A DNA stretch of 16,120 nucleotides from CAZAGD01 sp049699975 (GCA_049699975.1 JBNAWB010000069.1:1-16120); one strand, 5' to 3'; shown: positions 6,674 through 15,044, numbered from the stretch's first letter. Numbers and translations are program-made. The notes: a model not told the origin generated them from the sequence alone.

Positions 6674-7222
6674 TCAATCAACCTGGGGTTCTAATAAACC
6701 ATAATTGCCATCTTTCAAACGATAAATAATGCTTAAGCTTTTAGAATCTGTATTGGTGAAGATTAAAAAATCTTTCTGGGAAAGATCTAATTGCAATGCG
6801 GCTTCTTCTACGGACATAGGTTTAGCGATCAGCTTTTTGGTCTTTATCAAGCGCGGCTCGCCGCCCTCGGCAAAACTCTCCGGAGCGTAGACATTCATCC
6901 GCCAGCTCATCTCTGGGAAATGAGCCGTGTTCGTTTTATGCCTTTTAATCTTATCTTTATATTTCAAAATTTGTCGTTCTAACTTCTCAGTCACTCTATC
7001 TATAGCGGCAAACATGTCCTCCGTTTCTTCTTGGGCATTAATGGTTAAGCGGTTGGCCACTAAAGTCACCTCGGCTATGTGGCGATGTTTTTCTACAGCC
7101 AAGACCGCGTTTGCTTCTATAGGAAAATCTAAATATTTTTTTAGCTTAGAAAGTTTTTCTTGTAAATATTCCCGCAGCGCCTCTCGGGATTCGATATTGC
7201 GAAAAGTAACTGCCAGCTGCAT
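6674..7222 (-). CDS. hpf: Ribosome hibernation promoting factor, long form
   Basis: The 182-residue protein has an N-terminal ribosome-binding domain (about 1-100), with EKHRHIAEVTLVANRLTINA and EDMFAAIDRVTEKLERQILK as recognisable HPF/RaiA segments. A C-terminal dimerisation domain (about 133-180) contains KPMSVEEAALQLDLSQKDFL and SIIYRLKDGNYGLLEP. The second domain makes it the long form, which dimerises 70S ribosomes into inactive 100S particles without a separate RMF. It binds the 30S decoding region, blocking translation during starvation. The ATG at 7222 has a strong GGAGG eight bases upstream. The gene follows rpoN by 90 bases; the placement next to rpoN is ancient and widespread in Gram-negatives. 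Confidence 0.97.
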   Translation of the reverse strand: MQLAVTFRNIESREALREYLQEKLSKLKKYLDFPIEANAVLAVEKHRHIAEVTLVANRLTINAQEETEDMFAAIDRVTEKLERQILKYKDKIKRHKTNTAHFPEMSWRMNVYAPESFAEGGEPRLIKTKKLIAKPMSVEEAALQLDLSQKDFLIFTNTDSKSLSIIYRLKDGNYGLLEPQVD

Positions 7223-7240
7223 GAGTTCTCCCTCCGTTGG

Positions 7241-7267
7241 TTAAAAATATACTCCCCTTCGCGGCAT
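7241..7267 (-). other. Possible 8-codon leader ORF ahead of hpf
   Basis: In the 90-base rpoN-hpf gap, an ATG at 7267 opens a short frame (MPRRGVYF) that stops at 7241, 18 bases before the hpf start. Only a distant GAGG precedes it, and a near-perfect AAAGGAGGTG farther upstream is not placed for any longer gene. It could be a chance ORF. The gap otherwise shows no clear promoter or terminator. Confidence 0.15.
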
Positions 7268-7312
7268 CTATATTATTTATCCTCGATCCCCCACCTCCTT
7301 TCCCACATCTTT

Positions 7313-8731
7313 TCATTTATTTAAAACGCGCTTCCTTCTGGTAGAAGGAAGGAAGCCCAGCATCTCTCGATATTTGGTAACCGTGCGCCGAGCTATAATA
7401 ATGCCTTCCTTCTTGAGCAGTTCCACTATCTCTTGATCACTGTACGGTCTTTGGGGATCTTCTTTAGCGAGTATCTCCCGAATTCTTTCTTTAACGCTTT
7501 CGGAAGCAATATTCTCTCCCCGAGAAGTATTAATACTAGTATTGAAAAAGTATTTGAGCTCGAAGATCCCCTGGGGCGTATGCACGTATTTATTGGAAGT
7601 CACCCGGCTGATCGTCGACTCATGCATATTCACATCCATGGCCACATCTTTCAAGACCATTGGTTTTAAGTAAGCTACTCCCCGATCCAAAAAATCACGT
7701 TGAAATCGGACAATTGATTTAGTTACGCGGTAAATAGTTCTTTGCCTCTGGTGAATTGATTTAATCAACCATAGGGCCGAACGGATCTTTTCATTAATAT
7801 AATCTTTAGCTTCGCCATTATACTGAGCTTGGTCGCGCAGCAGGTCCCGATAATAAGGGTTTATGCGCAGCTTGGGCAAACCATCTTCATTCAAAAGGAC
7901 CACATAATCATCGCCTATTTTATAAACGTATACATCAGGAATTACATATTGAATGTTCTCCTCGCTGTAGGCCCTTCCTGGTCTGGGATCAAGCACGCTG
8001 ATTAGCCTACTGGCTTGGACTACTTCCTCCCAAGATATTCCTAATCCTTTGGCAATAGCTTGGTAATTTTTTCGCCCCAATTGGTCCAAATAATTTTCAA
8101 TTATTTTGCTCACTAGGGGATTGCCGCCGTAAATTTGCTGCGCTTGAATAAGTAAACATTCCCGCAAATCCCTGGCCGCGACCCCTGGAGGGTCAAAGGC
8201 CTGAATTTTCTTTAGGACCGCTTCCATCTTGGCCAAAGGAAAGCCACTCTGCGCGGCAATCTCTTCTAAAGGATACTGGAGAAACCCATCTTCATTAAGA
8301 TTACCTATGATCAAGGTTCCTATGATACATTCTTCTTCGTCGAAATTGCTCAAGCGCAGTTGCCAAAGGAGGTGCTCAGCTAAAGTTGGCTTTTTGGTCA
8401 GGAAATTTTCAAAAGAAGGTCGTTCTTCATCCTCTCTTAAAGAAGAAGGGAAAAACCTTTCTCCATCCCAAGTAATGGGCGGAAGCTCTTCTTCCTCCTC
8501 CGCCGGCCCAGCTTCTGCAGGAGACAAAGATTCAAAACTTGTTTCCATAGGTTCGCTTTCAGCTGCCGGTGCCGTAACCTCTTCTAAGAAGGGATTTTCT
8601 TCCTGTTCTTGGCGAACTAAATCGATTAATTCCATCCGGGAGAGTTGCAGCAGCTTAATAGCTTGCTGCAGCTGCGGAGTCATAATTGGTTGCTGGACTA
8701 ATTTTAGACTTTGCCGAATCTCTAACGCCAT
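7313..8731 (-). CDS. rpoN: RNA polymerase sigma-54 factor
   Basis: This 472-residue sigma-54 shows the normal three-part layout. Region I (about 1-50) is glutamine- and leucine-rich (QQPIMTPQLQQAIKLLQLSR) and contacts the activator ATPases. Region II (about 51-120) is acidic and variable. The core-binding and DNA-binding part follows, with the helix-turn-helix VNMHESTISRVTSNKYV and a C-terminal RpoN box ARRTVTKYRE at 447-456. The box differs from the textbook ARRTVAKYR by one alanine-to-threonine change, which should not abolish -24 recognition. The protein directs core polymerase to -24/-12 promoters that need an enhancer-binding ATPase. It starts at the ATG at 8731, 43 bases after lptB, with AAAGAG as a weak ribosome binding site. 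It is probably co-transcribed with lptCAB. Confidence 0.98.
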   Translation of the reverse strand: MALEIRQSLKLVQQPIMTPQLQQAIKLLQLSRMELIDLVRQEQEENPFLEEVTAPAAESEPMETSFESLSPAEAGPAEEEEELPPITWDGERFFPSSLREDEERPSFENFLTKKPTLAEHLLWQLRLSNFDEEECIIGTLIIGNLNEDGFLQYPLEEIAAQSGFPLAKMEAVLKKIQAFDPPGVAARDLRECLLIQAQQIYGGNPLVSKIIENYLDQLGRKNYQAIAKGLGISWEEVVQASRLISVLDPRPGRAYSEENIQYVIPDVYVYKIGDDYVVLLNEDGLPKLRINPYYRDLLRDQAQYNGEAKDYINEKIRSALWLIKSIHQRQRTIYRVTKSIVRFQRDFLDRGVAYLKPMVLKDVAMDVNMHESTISRVTSNKYVHTPQGIFELKYFFNTSINTSRGENIASESVKERIREILAKEDPQRPYSDQEIVELLKKEGIIIARRTVTKYREMLGFLPSTRRKRVLNK

Positions 8732-8774
8732 ATCTGCTCTTTATTGGGTAAAAGTTGCTCCCTCTTTAGTTCAG

Positions 8775-9506
8775 CTAAAATTTAAACTTTTCACCCAAAT
8801 AAATTTCCCGCGCTTTCTTGCTCTGGGCAATTTCTTCGGGCGTGCCCTTTTCTAAGATCCTTCCCTCATTAAGAATATAGGCTTGATCACATACCCCCAA
8901 TGTCTCGCGCACGTTGTGGTCGGAGATAACCACCCCTATTCCTTTAGACTTCAAATGTCTTATTATATTTTGGATGTCTCCCAAAGCTAAAGGATCAATT
9001 CCTGCAAAAGGTTCATCTAAGAGAATAAAAAGAGGAGATATAACTAATGAACGGGCAATCTCTACCCGTCTCCGTTCCCCGCCCGAAAGGGAATAAGCCT
9101 TGCGTTTAGCCAAAGCGCCTATCCGTAACTCCTGCAGGAGGGAGTGGAGCCGCTCTTCTTTTTCCGCGCGGGATAAATCTAATGATTCCAAAACTATCCA
9201 CAGATTCTCCTCTACCGTGAGCTTGCGAAAAACAGATGGCTCCTGCGGCAGATAGGTAACTCCTTTACGCGCGCGCCAGTACATGGGAGCGGTGGTTATC
9301 TCCTCCTGGCCCAGGAAAACTTGTCCACCATCGGGTTTAATCAGGCCTACAATGAGATAAAAAGTAGTTGTTTTGCCTGCTCCGTTAGGCCCCAAAAGGC
9401 CGACTATTTCTCCGGCCCTAAATTCCAGGTCAAGATCGGCTACGGCCCATTTACCATTATATTGTTTTTTCAAACCCTTGGTTATCAACGTAGGGTTGGA
9501 ATTCAA
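8775..9506 (-). CDS. lptB: LPS export ABC transporter ATP-binding protein
   Basis: The 243-residue ATPase has Walker A GPNGAGKT (39-46), Q-loop Q88, signature LSGGE (140-144), Walker B ILLDEP (161-166) and H-loop H197 in ISDHNVRETL. The segments FAGIDP and SDHNVRETL, and the Y-rich end REIYLGEKFKF, are typical of LptB rather than of amino-acid transporter ATPases. With the membrane partners LptF and LptG (not in the window), LptB powers extraction of lipopolysaccharide from the inner membrane towards LptC and LptA. Its TTG start overlaps the lptA stop as TTGA, so translation is probably coupled. No ideal ribosome binding site is seen before it. Confidence 0.97.
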   Translation of the reverse strand: MNSNPTLITKGLKKQYNGKWAVADLDLEFRAGEIVGLLGPNGAGKTTTFYLIVGLIKPDGGQVFLGQEEITTAPMYWRARKGVTYLPQEPSVFRKLTVEENLWIVLESLDLSRAEKEERLHSLLQELRIGALAKRKAYSLSGGERRRVEIARSLVISPLFILLDEPFAGIDPLALGDIQNIIRHLKSKGIGVVISDHNVRETLGVCDQAYILNEGRILEKGTPEEIAQSKKAREIYLGEKFKF

Positions 9507-10054
9507 GGTTTTTCTTTGCCCTCCAGTTGAGCTCCCTTGGGATAAAAGATTACTTCTACCCGCCGCTCCGGACCACTTTCCACAAAACTCTTATCTTCCT
9601 GCAAATAAACAGTAATCTTTTCTCCGCTAAGCATATCTTTACCTTGCCAGACTTTGGGCTGCCCGGTGAGGATAATTTTTTGCTCTTGGTGATAAAATAC
9701 TGCTTTCTGACTAGTGGCCAAACGATTGCCTTGGTAAATCCGCACGTTGCCTGTGGCCACAATTTCTTTTATTTCATGTCCTTCGTCTCTTTTGGTATAG
9801 TACACGCGCGCCGTATCAGCCTGCATAGTCATTTCTCCTTGGCGGGCGATCACATTTCCTTTAAAAGTAATTATTTGATTTTTATTATCTACTTCCAAAG
9901 TCTGAGCATTTACCCGCAAGGGCTGTTCCCCAGTTCCTATTTCTTTTTTCGTCCCTTTTTCGGGAGGTAAAGTTTTTTTCTCTTCGCTCCCGCTAACATT
10001 GGCCAAGAAAAGTAGCATCACCAAAATGGATAAATAAATTTCCCAGCGGCGCAA
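9503..10054 (-). CDS. lptA: LPS transport periplasmic protein LptA (OstA-like domain)
   Basis: This 183-residue exported protein has an N-terminal signal peptide: MRRWEIYLSILVMLLFLANV followed by a polar stretch that probably includes the cleavage site. The OstA/LptA domain spans about 45-150, with repeating beta strands such as IITFKGNVIARQGEMTMQAD and EIVATGNVRIYQGNRLATSQ, the usual 'GNV' pattern of LptA and LptD. LptA oligomers form the periplasmic bridge carrying LPS to LptD at the outer membrane. The start is a TTG at 10054 with GAGGT at suitable spacing. It lies 12 bases after lptC and overlaps lptB, so the three genes form one unit. Confidence 0.93.
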   Translation of the reverse strand: MRRWEIYLSILVMLLFLANVSGSEEKKTLPPEKGTKKEIGTGEQPLRVNAQTLEVDNKNQIITFKGNVIARQGEMTMQADTARVYYTKRDEGHEIKEIVATGNVRIYQGNRLATSQKAVFYHQEQKIILTGQPKVWQGKDMLSGEKITVYLQEDKSFVESGPERRVEVIFYPKGAQLEGKEKP

Positions 10055-10066
10055 ATGCTACCTCGC

Positions 10067-10651
10067 TTATAAATTAATCTTGTTCCCTTTAATATCTATA
10101 TCGGCAAACACGGTGCTAACTTGATTTAATATTTTTACCCGTTGGCGATCTATATCTACAATCATCCCTTGGCCTTCCACCCGCAGTCTTGGTCCTTCCA
10201 TCTGCACCAAATCCGCCGTAACCAGTTCTCTCTTCTCTGCCAAGTATTTTATGCTAGGCGAGCGGAGGTGATAACCATCGGTGGAGTCAATCTTAACCCC
10301 ACCGGATACTTCGATAATTTTCGTTTTCATATGGAACTTTCCTTTTAGGCCCGTCAAAGTATAAGAAACTTCATTTTGGCCAAAAAAAGTGGCTTTAACT
10401 TTTTCACAAACGACTATCCCTTCCTCTTGAAAATAGCCCACGGAAAAAGCTTCCAGCTCCCACTCCTTCACCCCTTCGCGAGTCTCTGTATATTTAACCT
10501 TTTTCAACTCCAGGTCTGCCTTTGGCGAAGAAAGGTTAGGTTTTCCCTGCTCTTCGGTCAGAGGCTTTAGCATATTCCAAATTTTCGCCCCTAAAAATGT
10601 CAAGCTGACAATGGCCGTGATGACTACCAAAAAAGTAATTTTTTTACGCAT
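10067..10651 (-). CDS. lptC: LPS export system membrane-anchored protein LptC
   Basis: The 194-residue protein has one N-terminal membrane anchor (residues about 4-24, ITFLVVITAIVSLTFLGAKI). A periplasmic LptC-type beta domain (about 45-185) follows, with GVKEWELEAFSVGYFQEEGI near 60-79 and ITADLVQ-like strands later. LptC sequences are poorly conserved; the call rests on size, topology and position immediately upstream of lptA and lptB. It would take LPS from LptBFG and hand it to LptA. The ATG at 10651 is preceded by AAAGGA, and a good sigma-70 promoter ends about 30 bases upstream, so lptC looks like the first gene of its transcript. Confidence 0.9.
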   Translation of the reverse strand: MRKKITFLVVITAIVSLTFLGAKIWNMLKPLTEEQGKPNLSSPKADLELKKVKYTETREGVKEWELEAFSVGYFQEEGIVVCEKVKATFFGQNEVSYTLTGLKGKFHMKTKIIEVSGGVKIDSTDGYHLRSPSIKYLAEKRELVTADLVQMEGPRLRVEGQGMIVDIDRQRVKILNQVSTVFADIDIKGNKINL

Positions 10652-10681
10652 TATTCCTTTGGCCCTTTTATTAACGGAAAC

Positions 10682-10710
10682 ATTCTACCACTCCTGGGGA
10701 GGGCTGTAAA
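10682..10710 (-). promoter_or_regulatory. Sigma-70 promoter of the lptCAB-rpoN operon
   Basis: On the minus strand, -35 TTTACA (10710-10705) and -10 TAGAAT (10687-10682) are exactly 17 bases apart, each matching five of six consensus positions. Transcription would start near 10675, giving a leader of about 24 bases before the lptC ATG. It lies in the 119-base gap after kdsA, one of the two largest gaps in the window. Confidence 0.7.
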
Positions 10711-10770
10711 GGCTAATTTTGCTTGGGGATAGTGAAGAGCTGGGAGAAAAATGAACGATCATTTAGAAAG

Positions 10771-11616
10771 CTATGGGGCTTTGACTAAACGATCAATTTC
10801 TATTAACTCCTTTAACAAAGATGGTAACTCCTGCAAAGGCAAAGAATTGGGGCCATCGCACAAGGCTTTTTCGGGCTGGGGATGAACCTCCATGAACAAA
10901 CCATCTATGCCCAAAGCCACCGCAGCTCGGGCTAAAAAAGGAATAAATTCGCGTTGCCCCCCAGAAGAACCCGCTAAGGCTCCAGGAAGTTGCAAACTAT
11001 GGGTTACGTCAAAGACCACTGGGTAGCCCAATTGGCGCATGATTACTAAGGAGCGCATATCTACAACAAGGTTATTATAACCGAAAGAAGTTCCCCTCTC
11101 GGTCAGGAGCAAGGATTTATTCCCGCAAGTTTCTATCTTTTCAATAATATAGCGCATATCCCAAGGAGCTAAGAATTGCCCCTTTTTTACATTAACGGCC
11201 TTACCACTTCTGGCTACTGCCTGAACCAAATCGGTCTGGCGGCAGAGAAAAGCAGGAATCTGTAACACATCCAAAACTTGGGCCGCCGGTTTTACTTCTT
11301 CTACGCTATGGACATCGGAAAGTACAGGAATACCCAAATCTTCCTTTATGCAGCCCAGGATTTCTAAACCTTTAACCAAACCTGGCCCGCGAAATGATTG
11401 CCCGCTCGTGCGGTTGGCTTTATCGTAGGATGATTTAAATATAAAAGGCACATGCAAAGAGTTCGTCAACTCTTTAAGATATTCTGCTGTATCTCTACAT
11501 AGCTCGGTAGATTCAATTACACACGGCCCGGCAATTAAAGCTAAAGGTCTTCGACCACCAATGATCACAGGTCCAATAATTATCTCTTTAACGGTGGGCC
11601 AATGACTGGTCTTCAT
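10771..11616 (-). CDS. kdsA: 3-deoxy-8-phosphooctulonate synthase (KDO-8-P synthase)
   Basis: The 281-residue TIM-barrel enzyme condenses phosphoenolpyruvate with arabinose-5-phosphate to make KDO-8-phosphate, the first committed step of KDO synthesis for LPS. Seen motifs are AGPCVIES (29-36), FKSSYDKANRTS (60-71), LSDVHSVEE (99-107), RQTDLV, TERGTSFGYNNLVVDMRSL (172-190), DVTHSLQLPG (203-212) and EVHPQPEKALCDGPNSLPL (243-261). C32, H206, E243 and D254 correspond to the four ligands of the metal-dependent class known from Aquifex; metal-free enzymes have asparagine at the cysteine position. Its ATG overlaps the pyrG stop as ATGA. Neither kdsC (KDO-8-P phosphatase) nor kdsD follows; the next gene is lptC after 119 bases. 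Confidence 0.97.
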   Translation of the reverse strand: MKTSHWPTVKEIIIGPVIIGGRRPLALIAGPCVIESTELCRDTAEYLKELTNSLHVPFIFKSSYDKANRTSGQSFRGPGLVKGLEILGCIKEDLGIPVLSDVHSVEEVKPAAQVLDVLQIPAFLCRQTDLVQAVARSGKAVNVKKGQFLAPWDMRYIIEKIETCGNKSLLLTERGTSFGYNNLVVDMRSLVIMRQLGYPVVFDVTHSLQLPGALAGSSGGQREFIPFLARAAVALGIDGLFMEVHPQPEKALCDGPNSLPLQELPSLLKELIEIDRLVKAP

Positions 11617-13283
11617 GTTCTTTTTTTCCTTTTTCTTCTCTTTTCTTTCAAAGCGGCATGAATGAATTCTCGAAATAGAGGATGGGGGGCATGGGGCCTT
11701 GATTTAAGCTCCGGATGAAATTGGCAGCCTAAAAACCAAGGGTGTTCTTTAAGCTCCAAAATTTCCACTAGTTTTTCATCTGGAGAAAGGCCGCTAAAAA
11801 CTACTCCGTTTTGCGCTAAAATTTCGCGATATTCATTATTGACTTCGTAACGATGCCGATGCCGCTCCGAAATTTGTTTTTCCTGGTAGGCCAGAAAAGC
11901 TAAAGTTCCTTCTTTCAAAACGGCTGGGTAGGCACCCAGACGCATCGTTCCTCCTTTATTGACTATCTGTTCTTGTTCGGGCATTAGGGCAATTACTGGA
12001 TGGGGAGTATGACTATTGAATTCACTGCTATTCGCCCCCTCCAAACCGCATACATGGCGGGCAATTTCAATTACCGCTACTTGCATACCTAAGCATATAC
12101 CAAAGAAAGGAATTTGCTTCTCCCGGGCATATCTTACGGCCATGATCTTACCTTCAATTCCGCGTTCTCCAAATCCCCCGGGTACTAAAATTCCATCTAC
12201 CCCTTGTAAAAATTTTTCCGGCCCTTCTTTGGCTAAAGCTTCAGAATCAACATAGCGCGTATTCACCCGACACCGATTGGCTATGCCACCATGGGTTAAA
12301 GCTTCATTGAGGCTTTTGTATGAATCTTTTAAGTTCACATATTTACCTACAATAGCGATTTCTACGCTTCCTCGGGGGTTTTTAATTATCTGCACTATTT
12401 CCTGCCATTTTTCCAAACGGGGAGAACGCGTCCAGATATTTAAAAGTTCAACAATCTTATCGTCCAACCCCTCCTGGTGGAAAAGAAGCGGAACTTCATA
12501 AATGGATTCCACATCTTTGGCTGTTATCACGGCATCTTTCTCTACGTTACAAAAAAGAGCTATCTTGGCTTTGATTTCGGGAGGCAAAAATTGGTCTGTG
12601 CGGCAAATAAGAATGTCCGGCTGGATACCAATTTCCCGCAGTTTCATCACGCTATGCTGAGTTGGTTTTGTTTTTAACTCTTCCGAAGTCTTGATGTAAG
12701 GTACTAACGTGAGATGAATGTAAAGCGTATTTTCTCTACCCAGGTCAGATTTGAGTTGCCGAATTGCCTCTAAGAAAGGAAGACTCTCAATGTCGCCCAC
12801 GGTGCCCCCAATCTCGATAATAGCTACATCGGCATCGTTGGAGATAGCCAGGATATTCTGCTTTATTTCGTCAGTAATGTGGGGAATGACTTGGACGGTG
12901 GCTCCTAAGTAATCTCCTCTTCTTTCTTTGGTAATCACGGAGTAATATATCCGCCCCGTAGTAAAATTATGGCGGCGGGTAAGAACTGCCGAAGTGTACC
13001 GTTCATAATGACCTAAGTCGAGGTCGGTCTCGGCCCCATCATCCAGCACAAAAACTTCTCCATGCTGAAAAGGATTCATCGTCCCGGGGTCCACATTAAT
13101 GTAGGGGTCCAACTTCTGCAGAGTTACCTTCAAACCTCTCGATTCCAAGAGGGCGCCGATCGAGGCGGCCGTAAGTCCCTTACCTAAAGAAGAAAGCACG
13201 CCTCCCGTAATAAAAATAAATTTTGTTCTCCCTAAGGGGTGCCTTTGCCCCGCCTTTTGGCCCCAATTTCTCTCGGCAAACAT
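11613..13283 (-). CDS. pyrG: CTP synthase (glutamine-hydrolysing)
   Basis: The 556-residue enzyme makes CTP from UTP using ATP and glutamine. The synthetase half has ITGGVLSSLGKGLTAASIG (25-43), DPYINVDPGTMNPFQHGEV (59-77) and GGTVGDIES (159-167). The class I glutamine amidotransferase half has the nucleophile C397 in FGICLGMQ, and H523 and E525 in QFHPE. The C-terminus is a lysine/arginine-rich tail (KEKRRKRKKRT). Relative to most family members, which begin a few residues before the ITGG motif, it has about 20 extra N-terminal residues. The ATG at 13283 is used because GGGGGC lies just before it and no in-frame start is seen nearer the motif. It lies 15 bases after ruvB and overlaps kdsA by four bases; CTP is needed downstream for CMP-KDO. 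Confidence 0.98.
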   Translation of the reverse strand: MFAERNWGQKAGQRHPLGRTKFIFITGGVLSSLGKGLTAASIGALLESRGLKVTLQKLDPYINVDPGTMNPFQHGEVFVLDDGAETDLDLGHYERYTSAVLTRRHNFTTGRIYYSVITKERRGDYLGATVQVIPHITDEIKQNILAISNDADVAIIEIGGTVGDIESLPFLEAIRQLKSDLGRENTLYIHLTLVPYIKTSEELKTKPTQHSVMKLREIGIQPDILICRTDQFLPPEIKAKIALFCNVEKDAVITAKDVESIYEVPLLFHQEGLDDKIVELLNIWTRSPRLEKWQEIVQIIKNPRGSVEIAIVGKYVNLKDSYKSLNEALTHGGIANRCRVNTRYVDSEALAKEGPEKFLQGVDGILVPGGFGERGIEGKIMAVRYAREKQIPFFGICLGMQVAVIEIARHVCGLEGANSSEFNSHTPHPVIALMPEQEQIVNKGGTMRLGAYPAVLKEGTLAFLAYQEKQISERHRHRYEVNNEYREILAQNGVVFSGLSPDEKLVEILELKEHPWFLGCQFHPELKSRPHAPHPLFREFIHAALKEKRRKRKKRT

Positions 13284-13298
13284 TTTGCCCCCAATCTA

Positions 13299-14381
13299 TT
13301 AAAATAATCTCTCCTGCCGAGAGGCAGGAAGAGATTTTTTTAAATGTTCGCAAGCTAAAGCGGTAATGCGCCGACCGCGGGGGGTGCGGTCTAAAAAGCC
13401 TTCTTGGATTAAATAAGGCTCGTAAACATCTTCGATAGTCTCTTTATCTTCATTCACCGCTACGGCTAAAGTGTCTAATCCTACTGGGCCGCCGTTAAAT
13501 TTTTCTAAAATAGTCAACAGAATTTTTCTGTCCATTTTATCCAAACCACGGTCATCAACCTCCAACATCTTTAAGGCCTCATCGGCTACTTGCTGATCAA
13601 TCCGGCCCTGCGCGCGGACCTGCGCATAGTCCCGGACGCGCCGAAGCAATCGGTTAGCCACCCGCGGCGTTCCCCGAGACCTCTTGGCTATCTCCTCCGC
13701 CCCAGAAATATCCAGAGTTATGTTCAGCAACCGAGCGGAACGTAAGAGTATTTGCGTAAGCTCTGGGGGGGAGTAAAAATCTAAACGAAAATTTATTCCA
13801 AAACGATCCCGCAAAGGAAAGGTTAATAAACCGGCGCGAGTAGTTGCTCCTATTAAAGTAAACGGAGGGATGGGGAATTTTATGGAACGGGCACTGGGAC
13901 CTTGCCCGATCAAAATATCAATTTGAAAATCTTCCATCGCTGGATAAAGGATCTCTTCTACGATATGATTTAATCTATGGATCTCATCGATGAACAATAT
14001 ATCGTGCTCTTTTAAATTGCTCAAAATTGCAGCTAAATCACCAGGACGCTCAATTACTGGCCCAGAGGTGGCCTTTAAATTAACCCGCAGTTCAGCCGCA
14101 ATAATGTGGGCCAAGGTAGTTTTGCCCAATCCTGGCGGACCACAGAAGAGGACGTGATCCAAAGCCTCACCCCGGTTGCGCGCTGCCTCGATATAAACAC
14201 GCAGGCTCTTTTTCAAATCTTCTTGGCCAATGTATTCCTCCAAACTCTTGGGGCGCAGATTGATTTCGTAACGTAAGTCTTCTTCAGTCACCTCCGGATG
14301 CAATTCATGCTTATCTGCCGGATCCCGGAGGGCATGAGGGGTATTCTCCTGGGGAGGAATCCGGCGAAATTTGCTACTCAT
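13299..14381 (-). CDS. ruvB: Holliday junction branch migration ATPase RuvB
   Basis: The 360-residue AAA+ motor has LRPKSLEEYIGQE (42-54), Walker A GPPGLGKT (81-88), Walker B with DEIH (132-135), the GATTRAG sensor region (178-184), and RDRFG (191-195) that holds the arginine finger. A C-terminal winged helix (about 285-355) contains GPVGLDTLAVAVNEDKETIE. Hexamers flanking RuvA pump DNA through Holliday junctions and deliver them to RuvC. The N-terminus is about ten residues longer than usual, with a proline- and charge-rich start. Its ATG overlaps the ruvA stop as ATGA. It ends 15 bases before pyrG. Confidence 0.98.
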   Translation of the reverse strand: MSSKFRRIPPQENTPHALRDPADKHELHPEVTEEDLRYEINLRPKSLEEYIGQEDLKKSLRVYIEAARNRGEALDHVLFCGPPGLGKTTLAHIIAAELRVNLKATSGPVIERPGDLAAILSNLKEHDILFIDEIHRLNHIVEEILYPAMEDFQIDILIGQGPSARSIKFPIPPFTLIGATTRAGLLTFPLRDRFGINFRLDFYSPPELTQILLRSARLLNITLDISGAEEIAKRSRGTPRVANRLLRRVRDYAQVRAQGRIDQQVADEALKMLEVDDRGLDKMDRKILLTILEKFNGGPVGLDTLAVAVNEDKETIEDVYEPYLIQEGFLDRTPRGRRITALACEHLKKSLPASRQERLF

Positions 14382-14989
14382 AATTGCCTACCTTTGGATA
14401 AGATTTGCAGACTGTCTTTTAAGACTTCTTCCAATTTTTTTTCTTCTTTACCCGCGAGCACCTTTTTGACCGCTTGTTCCGCCTCGTTTTTCTTATAACC
14501 TAAATTGATTAAGGCGGAGACTACATCTTCCATTATCTGATCGGGCATTTTATTACGGCTAGGCACAAGAGTGGGGTGTAATTCCAGTTTAGCTACTTTT
14601 TCTCGCAAGTCCAAAACCATCCTTTCAGCCATTTTCCGCCCCACTCCTGGGATTGAAATTAGCCGATTTAAATCGCCCATACTCAAAGACTTGAGGAGGA
14701 CTGACGCGGATATTCCCGAAAGAATATTTAAGGCTAATTTAGGGCCAATGCCGGATACGCTGAGCAGAATTTGGAATAATTCTCTTTCCAACAAGGTGGA
14801 AAAACCATAAAGCTGGAGTGCATCTTCGCGCACATGAGTGTAAGTGTAAATGCGCACGGGCTGATCAATTTCCGGCAGGTCATAAAAAGTGTGCAGCGAT
14901 ATAAAAACTTGAAAACCTAACCCATTAGTCTCGATGATGGCTGACCCTGGAGTCTTCTCGATTAGTTGCCCACTTATCTGCGCAATCAT
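14378..14989 (-). CDS. ruvA: Holliday junction DNA helicase subunit RuvA
   Basis: The 203-residue protein shows the RuvA three-domain plan: an OB-fold (1-64, with YTYTHVREDALQLYGF), two helix-hairpin-helix motifs (about 76-92, VSGIGPKLALNILSG; about 110-127, IPGVGRKMAERMVLDL), and a flexible linker leading to a C-terminal RuvB-binding domain (about 155-203, ALINLGYKKNEAEQAV). Tetramers bind the four-way junction and hold RuvB rings. The ATG at 14989 has GAGGTGGAGC immediately upstream. The 55-base gap from ruvC shows no promoter. Confidence 0.97.
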   Translation of the reverse strand: MIAQISGQLIEKTPGSAIIETNGLGFQVFISLHTFYDLPEIDQPVRIYTYTHVREDALQLYGFSTLLERELFQILLSVSGIGPKLALNILSGISASVLLKSLSMGDLNRLISIPGVGRKMAERMVLDLREKVAKLELHPTLVPSRNKMPDQIMEDVVSALINLGYKKNEAEQAVKKVLAGKEEKKLEEVLKDSLQILSKGRQL

Positions 14990-15044
14990 GCTCCACCTCG
15001 AAATTTTTTCAGGACCTTTGATTTTGATGGCCTGTGGACCATAT

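Noticed and set aside
8229..8855. 208-codon plus-strand ORF opposite rpoN
   Set aside because: The serine-rich translation mirrors the acidic rpoN region II codons on the other strand; it is an antisense shadow.
10749..10764. Inverted repeat AAATGA/TCATTT just after kdsA as a terminator
   Set aside because: The six-base stem has only one G-C pair, and just two T residues remain after it, too weak for an intrinsic terminator.
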